Source: Ramlibacter aquaticus | Lineage (GTDB): Bacteria > Pseudomonadota > Gammaproteobacteria > Burkholderiales > Burkholderiaceae_C | Reading direction: 5' to 3' | DNA: 45,871 nt | Assembly: GCF_015159745.1 (NCBI RefSeq) | Contig: NZ_JADDOJ010000028.1 | Coordinates: 1 to 45,871, forward strand | In this document: one piece after another, positions 34,228 to 41,754 of the stretch | Numbering within the stretch: position 1 is the first letter of the stretch | How the letters are laid out: every line of letters starts with the position of its first letter | Notes under the pieces: generated by a model | Told to the model about the DNA's origin: nothing | The model's database searches: none | Seen by the model: the letters and a program-made list of their open reading frames with translations, nothing else | Program-made: the position numbers and the translations under genes

Positions 34228-35375
34228 AGCCCCCACTGCCTCGCGGCCAGTTCCTTCATGATCTCCTCCGCGCCGCCGCCGATCATCATCACCTTGACCT
34301 CGCGGTAGATGCGCTCGCTCTTGGTGCCGCGCATGAAGCCCATGCCGCCCAGGATCTGCACGGCCTGGTCGGCGCAGAACTGCATGGCCTGAGTCGCGTG
34401 GTTCTTCAGCATGCAGACCTGGGCCACGCACTCGGGGTCCGACTCCAGGCGACCGGCATCCGCCATCGCCGTCACCGCCTGCAGCCAGGCGGCCGTGGAC
34501 TCGATGCGCATGCGCATGTCGACCAGCTTGTGGCGTATGACCTGCTTCTCGATCAGGGCCGAGCCAAAGGCCTCGCGCTGGCGGGCCCAGTCCAGCGCCT
34601 CGTCCAGGCAGGCCTGCGCGAAGCCCAGCGCCATGGCCGACATGGCCAGCCGCTCGCCGTTGAAGTTGGACATGATGATGCGAAAGCCCGCCCCCTCCTC
34701 GCCGATGAGGTTCGCCGCGGGCACGCGCACGCCCTGGAAATGCATCAGCGCCGTGTCCGAGCACAGCCAGCCCATCTTGCGCAGCGCAGTGCGCGTCAGG
34801 CCGGGCGCATCGCCGGGCACGGCCAGCATGGAGATGCCGCCCGCGCCGCGCGCCTCGCCCGTGCGCACCGCGACCGTGATCCAGTCGGCCCGCACGCCCG
34901 AGGTGATGTAGACCTTCTCGCCGTCGAGCACCCACTCGCCGCCCTCGCGGCGGGCGCGCGTGCGCAGCGCCGCCACGTCCGAGCCGCCGCCCGGCTCGGT
35001 GATGGCCAGCGCGGCGATGCGCTCGCCGCGCAGCACCGGCGGAACGATCGCCTGTTGCAGCGCCTCGCTGCCGTGCCGCAGGATGGGGGGCAGCCCGATG
35101 TTGTGCGAGAACAGGGCGGCCATCACGCCGCCGCTGCCGCCATGGCGCGCCAGCGCCACCGAGAGCGCGTTGCGCAGCGCGAAGCTGGCCGTCGTGCCGC
35201 CCAGCGCCTCCGGGTAGCCCAGGCCCAGCCAGCCCAGTTGCGCCACCTCGCGGTACAGCTCGCGCGGCACACTCCCGGCTTCGTCCCAGGCCTCCACCTG
35301 CGGCGCGATGCGCGCCTGGGCGAAGCGCCGCACGGACTCGGTCAGCGCACCGATGGCCTCATCGTCCATGCTCAT
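34224..35375 (-). CDS. Acyl-CoA dehydrogenase (second of the operon)
   Basis: The 383-residue FAD enzyme oxidises acyl-CoA to the 2-enoyl-CoA. Family motifs are ITEPGGGSDVAALRTRA (residues 125-141) for FAD and substrate, and the C-terminal QAVQILGGMGFMRGTKSERIYREVKVMMIGGGAEEIM. The usual C-terminal catalytic Glu is absent (IGGGAEE); instead Glu241 in FNGERLAMS occupies the place used by isovaleryl-CoA and long-chain dehydrogenases on helix G. That points to branched or long substrates; the exact one is unknown. Both ends overlap neighbours (ATGA at 35372-35375 and at 34224-34227). A second internal ATG is at residue 3. Confidence 0.92.
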   Translation of the reverse strand: MSMDDEAIGALTESVRRFAQARIAPQVEAWDEAGSVPRELYREVAQLGWLGLGYPEALGGTTASFALRNALSVALARHGGSGGVMAALFSHNIGLPPILRHGSEALQQAIVPPVLRGERIAALAITEPGGGSDVAALRTRARREGGEWVLDGEKVYITSGVRADWITVAVRTGEARGAGGISMLAVPGDAPGLTRTALRKMGWLCSDTALMHFQGVRVPAANLIGEEGAGFRIIMSNFNGERLAMSAMALGFAQACLDEALDWARQREAFGSALIEKQVIRHKLVDMRMRIESTAAWLQAVTAMADAGRLESDPECVAQVCMLKNHATQAMQFCADQAVQILGGMGFMRGTKSERIYREVKVMMIGGGAEEIMKELAARQWGL

Positions 35376-37231
35376 GCCAGCGGCTCCAGCTGCACCAGCA
35401 ACTGCCCGGGCGCGGCCTGCTGGCCCACCGCCACGGCGACCTGGGCCACGCGGCCGTCGCGCGGCGCGGTGAGCGCGTGCTCCAGCTTCATGGACTCCAG
35501 CACCGCCAGGGTCTGGCCCTGGCGCACGGGAGTACCGGGCGCCACCGGCAGGGCGATCACCTTGCCGTTGAAGGGCGAGCGCAGCGCGTCCTGCGCGCCC
35601 GCGCCCCCGCGCGCGGCGGGCTCGAAGGACGCGTCCTCGGCGAAGAAATCCAGCGTGCCGCAGCGCAGGTGCCAGGCCGTGCCGCCGCCGGGCTGCGGCA
35701 CGGGCAGCGCATCCGCCGCGGGCACGGCCGCCGCGTCCTGCGGCACGTCCAGCAGCTGCCCGCGGTGGCGCACCCGCAGCGGCCGGGGCCAGGGGCAGCC
35801 CAGCGCGGGGGCCGCAGGCGCGAACACGGCCTTGGCCGCACCGGCCAGCACCGCGTCCTCCTCGGCCCGCAGCCCGGCGCGCACCGCCTCGCCGGTGCGG
35901 GCGAAGAAGTCGATGCCGGCCTCGCCCTCCAGGAAGCCGGGCAGGCGCAGCGCGGCCGCCAGGAAGCGCCGATTGGTGGGCAGGCCGCGCACGTCCAGCG
36001 CGTCCAGCGCCGAGGCGAGCCGCGCCACGGCCTGGGCCCGCGTGGGCGCATGCGCAACGAGCTTGCCCAGCATGGAGTCGTAGTGCGGCGTGACCTGCAG
36101 GCCCTCGAAGAGCGCGTGGTCGAAGCGCAGCCCGGGCCGGGCCGCCGGTTCGCGCAGCCGGAGCACCGTGCCGGTGTGGGGCGTGAAGTGCTCGTCCTCG
36201 GCGCACAGCCGCACCTCGATCGCGTGGCCGTGGAAGCGCAGCGCCTCCTGCGCCAGCGGCAGGGGCTCGCCCCGCGCCACGCGCAGCTGCCACTCCACCA
36301 GGTCCAGACCGGTCACCATCTCGGTCACCGGGTGCTCCACCTGCAGGCGGGTGTTCATCTCCATGAGGAAGAAGGCCTCGCCCTCCACCAGGAATTCCAC
36401 GGTGCCCGCGCCCACGTAGCCGGCCGCCTGGGCAAGGCGCACCGCGCAGGCGCCCATGCGCTCGCGCATCGCGGGCGTCATGGCGGGGCCCGGCGTCTCC
36501 TCCACCAGCTTCTGGTGGCGGCGCTGCAGCGAACAGTCGCGCTCGCCCAGGTGGATGCAGTGGCCGTGCGCATCGGCGAAGACCTGGATCTCCACGTGGC
36601 GCGGCGCGAACAGCGCGCGTTCCAGCAGCAGTTCGCCCGAGCCGAAGGCCGCCTGCGCTTCCGAGCGCGCGCTGCGCAGGGCCTCCACCAGGTCGGGCGC
36701 CGCATGCACCAGCCGCATGCCGCGGCCGCCGCCGCCGGCCGCGGCTTTCACCATCACCGGGAAGCCGATGCGCTGCGCCTCCTCGATGAAGCGGGCGTCG
36801 GCCTGGTCCTCGCCGGCGTAGCCCGGCAGGCAGGGGATGCCTTCGGCCAGCGCGATGCGCTTGGCGGCCGACTTGCTGCCCAGGCGGCGGATCGCCTCGG
36901 CGGGCGGGCCCACCCAGGTCAGGCCGGCATCGGCCACGGCCTGGGCGAATTCCGCGTTCTCGCTCAGGAAACCGTAACCCGGGTGCACGGCGTCCGCCCC
37001 GCTGGCGCGCGCGGCGGCCAGCAGCTTGTCGATGCGCAGGTAGCTGTCGGCCGAGGCGCTGCCCCCCAGCGCGACGGCCTGGCCGGCTTCGCGCACGTGC
37101 AGGGCGCCGGCGTCGGCGTCGGAGAACACGGCCACGGTGTCCAGCCCCAGGCGGTGCGCGGTGCGGAACACCCGCCGCGCAATCTCGCCGCGGTTGGCGA
37201 CCAGCAGGCGGTGCAGGCGCGGGCTGCTCAT
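35372..37231 (-). CDS. Acyl-CoA carboxylase biotin-carrying alpha subunit (geranyl/methylcrotonyl-CoA type)
   Basis: The 619-residue protein has an N-terminal biotin carboxylase (VANRGEIARRVF at residues 11-22, ATP loop AAAGGGGRGMRLV, active-site EMNTRLQVEHPVTEM) and a C-terminal biotinyl domain with LESMKLEH, biotin on Lys582 (Ser replaces the usual Ala before Met-Lys). Between them lies a short, poorly conserved region like the BT domain that docks the beta subunit. In P. aeruginosa the matching gene is atuF or liuD. It is shorter than AtuF (661 residues, from memory). It overlaps the dehydrogenase genes on both sides (ATGA). The partner beta subunit is at 38432-40045. Confidence 0.92.
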   Translation of the reverse strand: MSSPRLHRLLVANRGEIARRVFRTAHRLGLDTVAVFSDADAGALHVREAGQAVALGGSASADSYLRIDKLLAAARASGADAVHPGYGFLSENAEFAQAVADAGLTWVGPPAEAIRRLGSKSAAKRIALAEGIPCLPGYAGEDQADARFIEEAQRIGFPVMVKAAAGGGGRGMRLVHAAPDLVEALRSARSEAQAAFGSGELLLERALFAPRHVEIQVFADAHGHCIHLGERDCSLQRRHQKLVEETPGPAMTPAMRERMGACAVRLAQAAGYVGAGTVEFLVEGEAFFLMEMNTRLQVEHPVTEMVTGLDLVEWQLRVARGEPLPLAQEALRFHGHAIEVRLCAEDEHFTPHTGTVLRLREPAARPGLRFDHALFEGLQVTPHYDSMLGKLVAHAPTRAQAVARLASALDALDVRGLPTNRRFLAAALRLPGFLEGEAGIDFFARTGEAVRAGLRAEEDAVLAGAAKAVFAPAAPALGCPWPRPLRVRHRGQLLDVPQDAAAVPAADALPVPQPGGGTAWHLRCGTLDFFAEDASFEPAARGGAGAQDALRSPFNGKVIALPVAPGTPVRQGQTLAVLESMKLEHALTAPRDGRVAQVAVAVGQQAAPGQLLVQLEPLA

Positions 37232-38406
37232 CGCACCGGGCGCTTGGCGATGCCCATGGTCTTGGCGAGGATGCCCAGCATCACCTCGTCCGCGCCGCCG
37301 CCGATGGAAGCCAGGCGGCCGTCGCGGAACATGCGCGAGACCTTGTTCTCCCAGGTGAAGCCCATGCCGCCCCAGAACTGCAGGCAGGTGTCGGGCACCA
37401 GCCGGTTCAGCCGGCCCGCCTTGAGCTTGGCCATGGAAGCCAGCTCCAGGACGTCCTGGCCGCCCACGTAGAGCTCGCAGGCCCGGTAGGTGAGCGCGCG
37501 CAGGCTCTCGACCTCGGTCTTCATCTCGGCCAGCTTGAACTGCACCCACTGCTGGTCGGCCAGGGCCGCACCGAAGAGCTTGCGCTCCTGCGCCCACTCC
37601 ACGGTCCAGGCGATGCAGTTGGAGAGCGACTGCAGGCAGCTCGCGGCGGCCCACAGGCGCTCCTCCTGGAACTGCTGCATCTGGTAGACGAAGCCCTGGC
37701 CCTCCTCGCCGATGCGATAGCGCTGCGGCACCCGCACCTCGTCGAAGTACAGCAGGCCCGTGTCGGACGAATTCATGCCGATCTTGCGGATCTTCCTGGC
37801 CACCTCGATGCCGCGCGTCAGCTGGCCGCCCGGCCCGTCGCGCAGCGGCACGATGACCAGCGACTTGTTGCGGTGCGCCGGCCCGTCCCCGGTGTTCACC
37901 AGCATGCACATCCAGTCGGCCTGCAGGCTGTTGGTGATCCACATCTTCTGGCCGGTGATCACGTAGTCGTCGCCGTCCTTGCGCGCCGTGCTGCGGATGC
38001 TGGCCACGTCGCTGCCCGCGCCGGGCTCGCTCACGCCGATGCAGGCCACCATGTCGCCGGCGATGGCGGGGGCGAGGAACTGGCGCCGCAGCTCGTCGCT
38101 GCCGAAGCGCGCCAGTGCCGGCGTGGCCATGTCGGTCTGCACGCCGATGGCCATGGGCACGCCGCCGCACTCGATGTGGCCCAGCGCCTCGGCCATGGCC
38201 ACGGAATAGGAGTAGTCCAGCCCCGCGCCGCCGTAGGCCTCGGGCTTGGTCAGGCCCAGCAGGCCCAGCTGGCCCAGGCGCTTGAACACCTGGTGGGCGG
38301 GGAAGATCTCGGCCGCCTCCCATTCGTCCACATGCGGATTGATCTCGTCCTGGATGAAGCGCTGGAGCGTCTTCTGGATCTCCAGGTGCTCGTGCGAATA
38401 GTTCAT
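37228..38406 (-). CDS. Acyl-CoA dehydrogenase, AtuD-like (citronellyl-CoA dehydrogenase candidate)
   Basis: The 392-residue FAD enzyme has the start INPHVDEWEAAEIFPAHQVFKRLGQLGLLGLTKPEAYGG, which strongly recalls Pseudomonas AtuD from memory. FAD motif GVSEPGAGSDVASIRST (residues 124-140) and QKMWITNS are present. The catalytic Glu is expected at Glu249 in QFQEERLWAA (helix G), since the C-terminal place reads IGGGADEV. This is the isovaleryl/long-chain layout. A good ribosome site (AAGGAG) precedes the ATG. It lies between the two carboxylase subunits, as atuD does between atuC and atuF (with atuE also there in Pseudomonas). The substrate is inferred. Confidence 0.9.
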   Translation of the reverse strand: MNYSHEHLEIQKTLQRFIQDEINPHVDEWEAAEIFPAHQVFKRLGQLGLLGLTKPEAYGGAGLDYSYSVAMAEALGHIECGGVPMAIGVQTDMATPALARFGSDELRRQFLAPAIAGDMVACIGVSEPGAGSDVASIRSTARKDGDDYVITGQKMWITNSLQADWMCMLVNTGDGPAHRNKSLVIVPLRDGPGGQLTRGIEVARKIRKIGMNSSDTGLLYFDEVRVPQRYRIGEEGQGFVYQMQQFQEERLWAAASCLQSLSNCIAWTVEWAQERKLFGAALADQQWVQFKLAEMKTEVESLRALTYRACELYVGGQDVLELASMAKLKAGRLNRLVPDTCLQFWGGMGFTWENKVSRMFRDGRLASIGGGADEVMLGILAKTMGIAKRPVR

Positions 38407-38431
38407 GCCCTGTCTCCTTGCTGTCTCGTCT

Positions 38432-40045
38432 TCACATGCGGGCCACGCCGAAGGGCAGCGGGCGCGGTGTGCGCGCCGCCGCCTCGGCGCAGGTGTCCAG
38501 GCAGAAGCCCAGCACGTCGCGGGTGTCGCGCGGGTCGATGACGCCGTCGTCCAGCAGCAGGCCGGAGGTGTAGAAGGCGTCCGACTGGGCCTCGAACATG
38601 GCGACGATGCGCTCGTACTGCTCGCGGCTTTTCTCCGGGTCGGGCGCCAGGCCCTTGCGGGCCAGCGCGGCCTCGCTGACCATCTGCATGGTCCTTGCGG
38701 CCTGCTCGCCGCCCATCACCGCAGTGCGCGCGCCGGGCCAGGAGAACAGGAAGCGCGGCGCATAGCCGCGGCCGCACATGCCGTAGTTGCCGGCGCCGAA
38801 GGAGGCGCCGCACTGCACCGTGAGCTGCGGCACCGTGGCGCCGGTGACGGCCTGGATCATCTTGCTGCCGTGCTTGATCATGCCGGCCTGCTCGCTCTCG
38901 CGGCCCACCATGTAGCCGGTGGTGTTCTGCAGGTAGACGATGGGCTGGCCCAGCTGGCACTGGCGCTGGATGAAGTGCGCCGCCTTGTTCGCGCCCGCCA
39001 CGTCGATGGGCCCGTTGTTGGTGATGAAGCCCACGTCGTGCCCGTGCAGCCGGGCCTGCACGCACACGGTGGCGGCGCCGTAGAGCGACTTGAACTCCAG
39101 CAGCTCCGAGCCGTCCGCGATGCGCGCGATCACCTCGCGCATGTCCACCGGCTCGCGCAGGTTGGCGGGCATCAGGCCCAGCAGGTCCTCCGCCGGCAGG
39201 CGCGGCGGCAGCACGTCCATGCGCGGCGCGGGGCGCTCCCAGCCCAGGCGGTCCATCACCTCGCGCGCGATGCCCAGCGCATGGCGGTCGTCCTCGGCCA
39301 GGTACTCGCCCAGCCCGGAGATGCCGCTGTGCATCTCGGCACCGCCCAGTTCCTCCTCGGTCGCCACCTCGCCGGTGGCGGCCTTGAGCAGGGGCGGGCC
39401 GGCCAGGAAGGCCCGCGAGCGGCCGCGCACCATGATCACCACGTCGGACAGCCCCGGCATGTAGGCGCCGCCCGCGGTGCCCGAGCCGTGCTGGACGGTG
39501 ATGACCGGCAGGCCCGCGGCCGACAGGCGCGCCAGGTTGCGGAACAGAGCGCCGCCGTGCACGAAGCCCTCCACGCGGTAGCGCATCAGGTTGGCGCCCG
39601 CGCTCTCCACCAGGTGCAGGAAGGGCAGCCGGTTTTGCAGCGCGATCTCCTGCACGCGCTGGATCTTGTCCAGGCCCATGGCCTGGATCGCGCCGGCCTC
39701 GATGCCCGAGTCGCTGGCCACCACCATGCAGCGCACCCCGCTCACGAAGCCGATGCCGGCCAGCATGCCGCCGCCCGGGACCGACTTCCCGGGATCGGGG
39801 CTGTCCTGCAGCCAGCCGGCGAGGCTGCACAGCGGCAGCCAGGGCCGGCCCGGGTCCAGCAGCAGGGCCACGCGGTCGCGCGGCAGCAATTGGCCGCGCT
39901 GGTCGAACACCGGCCTCGACCGGGCCGAGGCGGCGGCCGCCCGCTGCTCCAGCGCGCGCCACTGCGCGATGCGGGCCAGCGCGGCCTCGCTGCGCTGCTG
40001 CGCGAGCGGGGCGGACGGGTTCCACTTGGAGGCCCAGGCGCTCAT
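38432..40045 (-). CDS. Acyl-CoA carboxylase carboxyltransferase beta subunit, geranyl-CoA carboxylase-like
   Basis: The 537-residue carboxyltransferase of the MCC/GCC lineage carboxylates the gamma carbon of unsaturated acyl-CoA. Motifs are LHLVESAGANL, HGSGTAGGAYMPGLSDVV, FLAGPPLLKAATGEVATEEELGGAEMH and the second oxyanion region QCGASFGAGNYGMCGRGY. In MCC beta the residues before the first oxyanion site read HFGRIF; here they read HGGALFRN, with Gly164 in the phenylalanine position. A Phe-to-Gly difference at the active site is the reported reason that geranyl-CoA carboxylase takes long substrates. Its length equals AtuC (538, from memory). The start has AGGGGGG upstream. Confidence 0.9.
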   Translation of the reverse strand: MSAWASKWNPSAPLAQQRSEAALARIAQWRALEQRAAAASARSRPVFDQRGQLLPRDRVALLLDPGRPWLPLCSLAGWLQDSPDPGKSVPGGGMLAGIGFVSGVRCMVVASDSGIEAGAIQAMGLDKIQRVQEIALQNRLPFLHLVESAGANLMRYRVEGFVHGGALFRNLARLSAAGLPVITVQHGSGTAGGAYMPGLSDVVIMVRGRSRAFLAGPPLLKAATGEVATEEELGGAEMHSGISGLGEYLAEDDRHALGIAREVMDRLGWERPAPRMDVLPPRLPAEDLLGLMPANLREPVDMREVIARIADGSELLEFKSLYGAATVCVQARLHGHDVGFITNNGPIDVAGANKAAHFIQRQCQLGQPIVYLQNTTGYMVGRESEQAGMIKHGSKMIQAVTGATVPQLTVQCGASFGAGNYGMCGRGYAPRFLFSWPGARTAVMGGEQAARTMQMVSEAALARKGLAPDPEKSREQYERIVAMFEAQSDAFYTSGLLLDDGVIDPRDTRDVLGFCLDTCAEAAARTPRPLPFGVARM

Positions 40046-40079
40046 GCCGCCCCCCTGCCGCTTGCCTGCATGCCCTGGC

Positions 40080-40976
40080 TCATTCGCCCTCCTCGCGGAA
40101 CACCCGGGGCACGACGGCCCGGTGGAAGCCCCCGAAGGGGCGTATGGCCGCGCGTTCGCGGGCCTCGGGGCCGGCGATGCGCAGGGGCCAGCCCATGCGC
40201 ACCTGCGGCCGCGCGCCGTCCACGCGCAGCACGCTGCCGCTGATGAAGCTGGCCGCCGGGGACAGCAGGAAGGCCACCGCCGCCGAGGTTTCTGCCTCGG
40301 TGCCGAAGCGGCCCAGCGGCACGGTGTCGCGGTTGGCGCGCAGCATGGGCGCAGCCTCGGCGGGGTAATGGTCCATGCCGCTGGACGCGATGTAGCCCGG
40401 CGCCACGGCGTTCACGCGCACGCCGCTGTGGGCCCACTCCAGCGCCGCCGTCTCGGTGAAGCTCACCATGCCGGCGCGCGCCGCGCCGCTGTGGCCCATG
40501 CCGGGCATGGAGCCCCACATGTCGGCCACGATGTTGACGATGGCGCCGCCGCTGTGCTTCATGGCCTGCAGGTAGCACTCGCGCGCGAACAGGAAGCCGC
40601 CGGTGAGGTTGGTCGCCACCACCGCCTCCCAGCCCTTGGCGCTGATGGACTCCAGCGGTGCGATGTACTGCCCGCCGGCGTTGTTCACCAGCCCGTCGAT
40701 GCGGCCGCAGCGCGCCAGCACGGCCTGGACCACGGCCTTGACCGCCGCCTCGTCGCGGATGTCGCAGGCCTCGCGGCTGGCCGTGCCGCCGTCGGCCGCG
40801 ATCTCGGCCGCCACGGCCTCCAGCTTGTCGGGCTTGCGGCCCACCAGCACCACGTGCGCGCCCAGCGCCGCGAGCTCGTGCGCGATGCAGCGGCCGATGC
40901 CGGACCCGCCGCCGGTGACGATGTGGACCTGGCCGGCGAAGAGGCCGGGCCGGAAGACGGAGGCATAGCCGCTCAT
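40080..40976 (-). CDS. Short-chain dehydrogenase/reductase, trans-2-enoyl-CoA reductase-like
   Basis: The 298-residue SDR has NAD(P) loop TGGGSGIG at residues 21-28 and NNAGG at 98-102. The catalytic YxxxK motif is replaced: the place reads HSGAARAG (162-169), with His for Tyr and Arg for Lys. That same sequence, and LLSPAASFISG further on, occurs in human peroxisomal trans-2-enoyl-CoA reductase, and the loss of the Tyr-Lys pair is usual in that and the dienoyl-CoA reductase subfamily. I therefore infer an enoyl- or dienoyl-CoA reductase. P. aeruginosa AtuB is an SDR in the same operon place. The C-terminus (about 35 residues after VRMGWPL) is longer than usual. It overlaps the TetR stop (ATGA). 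Confidence 0.88.
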   Translation of the reverse strand: MSGYASVFRPGLFAGQVHIVTGGGSGIGRCIAHELAALGAHVVLVGRKPDKLEAVAAEIAADGGTASREACDIRDEAAVKAVVQAVLARCGRIDGLVNNAGGQYIAPLESISAKGWEAVVATNLTGGFLFARECYLQAMKHSGGAIVNIVADMWGSMPGMGHSGAARAGMVSFTETAALEWAHSGVRVNAVAPGYIASSGMDHYPAEAAPMLRANRDTVPLGRFGTEAETSAAVAFLLSPAASFISGSVLRVDGARPQVRMGWPLRIAGPEARERAAIRPFGGFHRAVVPRVFREEGE

Positions 40977-41617
40977 TCGGAGCTCCCGGTGAACAGGGCC
41001 AGCGCGGCATCGGCCAGCGCGTCCAGCGAGGCGCCCTTGCGCCTGTCGTACCACTGCACCGACCAGTTCAGTGCGCCGAAGATCAGCAGCCGCGCGAGCT
41101 TGAGTTCGCCATGCAGCCGGCCGGCCTGGTGCAGCGCGGCCAGCACCGGCAGCCACAGCGCCTCGTAGTCGCCCTGCAGCCGGGCCAGGGTGGCGCGCTG
41201 GCGCGGCGTGATCGCCCGGGATTCGTACAGCATCACCGGGATGAAGTCGTTGCCCGGCCCCAGCAGCACCTCGAAGTGCTGGCGGATGAGCTGGCGCAGC
41301 TGGGCCAGCGGGGGCTGGCCGGCGACCGCGTCCAGGGCCTGCTGCTGGCGGGCGACGGCGCGCTTCATGCCCTCCTCCATCACCGCGAACAGCAGGGCCT
41401 GCTTGGTCTCGAAATGGTAGAAGGGCGAGCCGCTGCGCATGCCCACCGCCTCGGCGATGTCGCGCGTGCGGGTGGCCTCGAAGCCGCGGCGGCGGAACAG
41501 GCGCGCCGCCGAGCGGATGAGCTCGTCGCGGCGGTTGCCGTCGGAGGCCTCCTCGGCCGTCTTGCGCGGCCGGCCGCGCGGGCGCTTCGCCGGGGCCGGG
41601 GCAGTCATCATGTCCAT
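40973..41617 (-). CDS. TetR-family regulator, AtuR-like, of the carboxylase operon
   Basis: The 214-residue repressor-type protein starts with a basic tail ([13 protein letters not shown]). The helix-turn-helix covers about residues 30-76 ([48 protein letters not shown]). The ligand domain ends with [23 protein letters not shown], like the KstR2/AtuR/PsrA group that binds acyl-CoA or related ligands. It is the first gene of the operon it probably controls, so autoregulation is likely. The promoter found upstream (41626-41654) puts the RNA start at or near the ATG at 41617, so the mRNA may be leaderless, or translation may start at the ATGs of residues 3-4. It overlaps the SDR gene. Confidence 0.9.
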   Translation of the reverse strand: MDMMTAPAPAKRPRGRPRKTAEEASDGNRRDELIRSAARLFRRRGFEATRTRDIAEAVGMRSGSPFYHFETKQALLFAVMEEGMKRAVARQQQALDAVAGQPPLAQLRQLIRQHFEVLLGPGNDFIPVMLYESRAITPRQRATLARLQGDYEALWLPVLAALHQAGRLHGELKLARLLIFGALNWSVQWYDRRKGASLDALADAALALFTGSSE

Positions 41618-41625
41618 GGCCGGGG

Positions 41626-41654
41626 ACGATAGCAGCGCCCCGCAATTTCAGCAA
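41626..41654 (-). promoter_or_regulatory. Sigma-70-like promoter of the TetR-carboxylase operon
   Basis: On the minus strand TTGCTG (41649-41654) and TATCGT (41626-41631) are separated by exactly 17 bases. The expected RNA start, about 7 bases further, falls around 41619, only 2 bases from the TetR ATG. The -35 box lies inside the dyad at 41644-41673, so a bound TetR would block it. Confidence 0.5.
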
Positions 41655-41673
41655 GCAGCCGCTTGGTGAAATT
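41644..41673. promoter_or_regulatory. 30-bp dyad, probable TetR operator
   Basis: Left arm AATTTCAGCAAGC (41644-41656) and right arm GCTTGGTGAAATT (41661-41673) are complementary at 12 of 13 positions, with a 4-base spacer. The site lies in the divergent gap between the TetR gene and the aldehyde dehydrogenase gene, and covers the -35 box of the TetR promoter. The 13-base arms match the arm length I recall for Pseudomonas AtuR sites. The AT-rich outer arms stand out from the 70% GC context. Confidence 0.8.
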
Positions 41674-41754
41674 CCGGCACAGCCGGGCCCCGGCGCGACG
41701 GCGCGGGTGGCGCACAATGCCACTCCCGCAGACGACCCCCCGCGAGACCGAACC

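Noticed and set aside
35372..40045. Reading the carboxylase as propionyl-CoA or leucine-pathway methylcrotonyl-CoA carboxylase
   Set aside because: The neighbouring genes do not match either cluster, and the HGG change in the beta subunit points to the geranyl-CoA type; not fully excluded without a tree.
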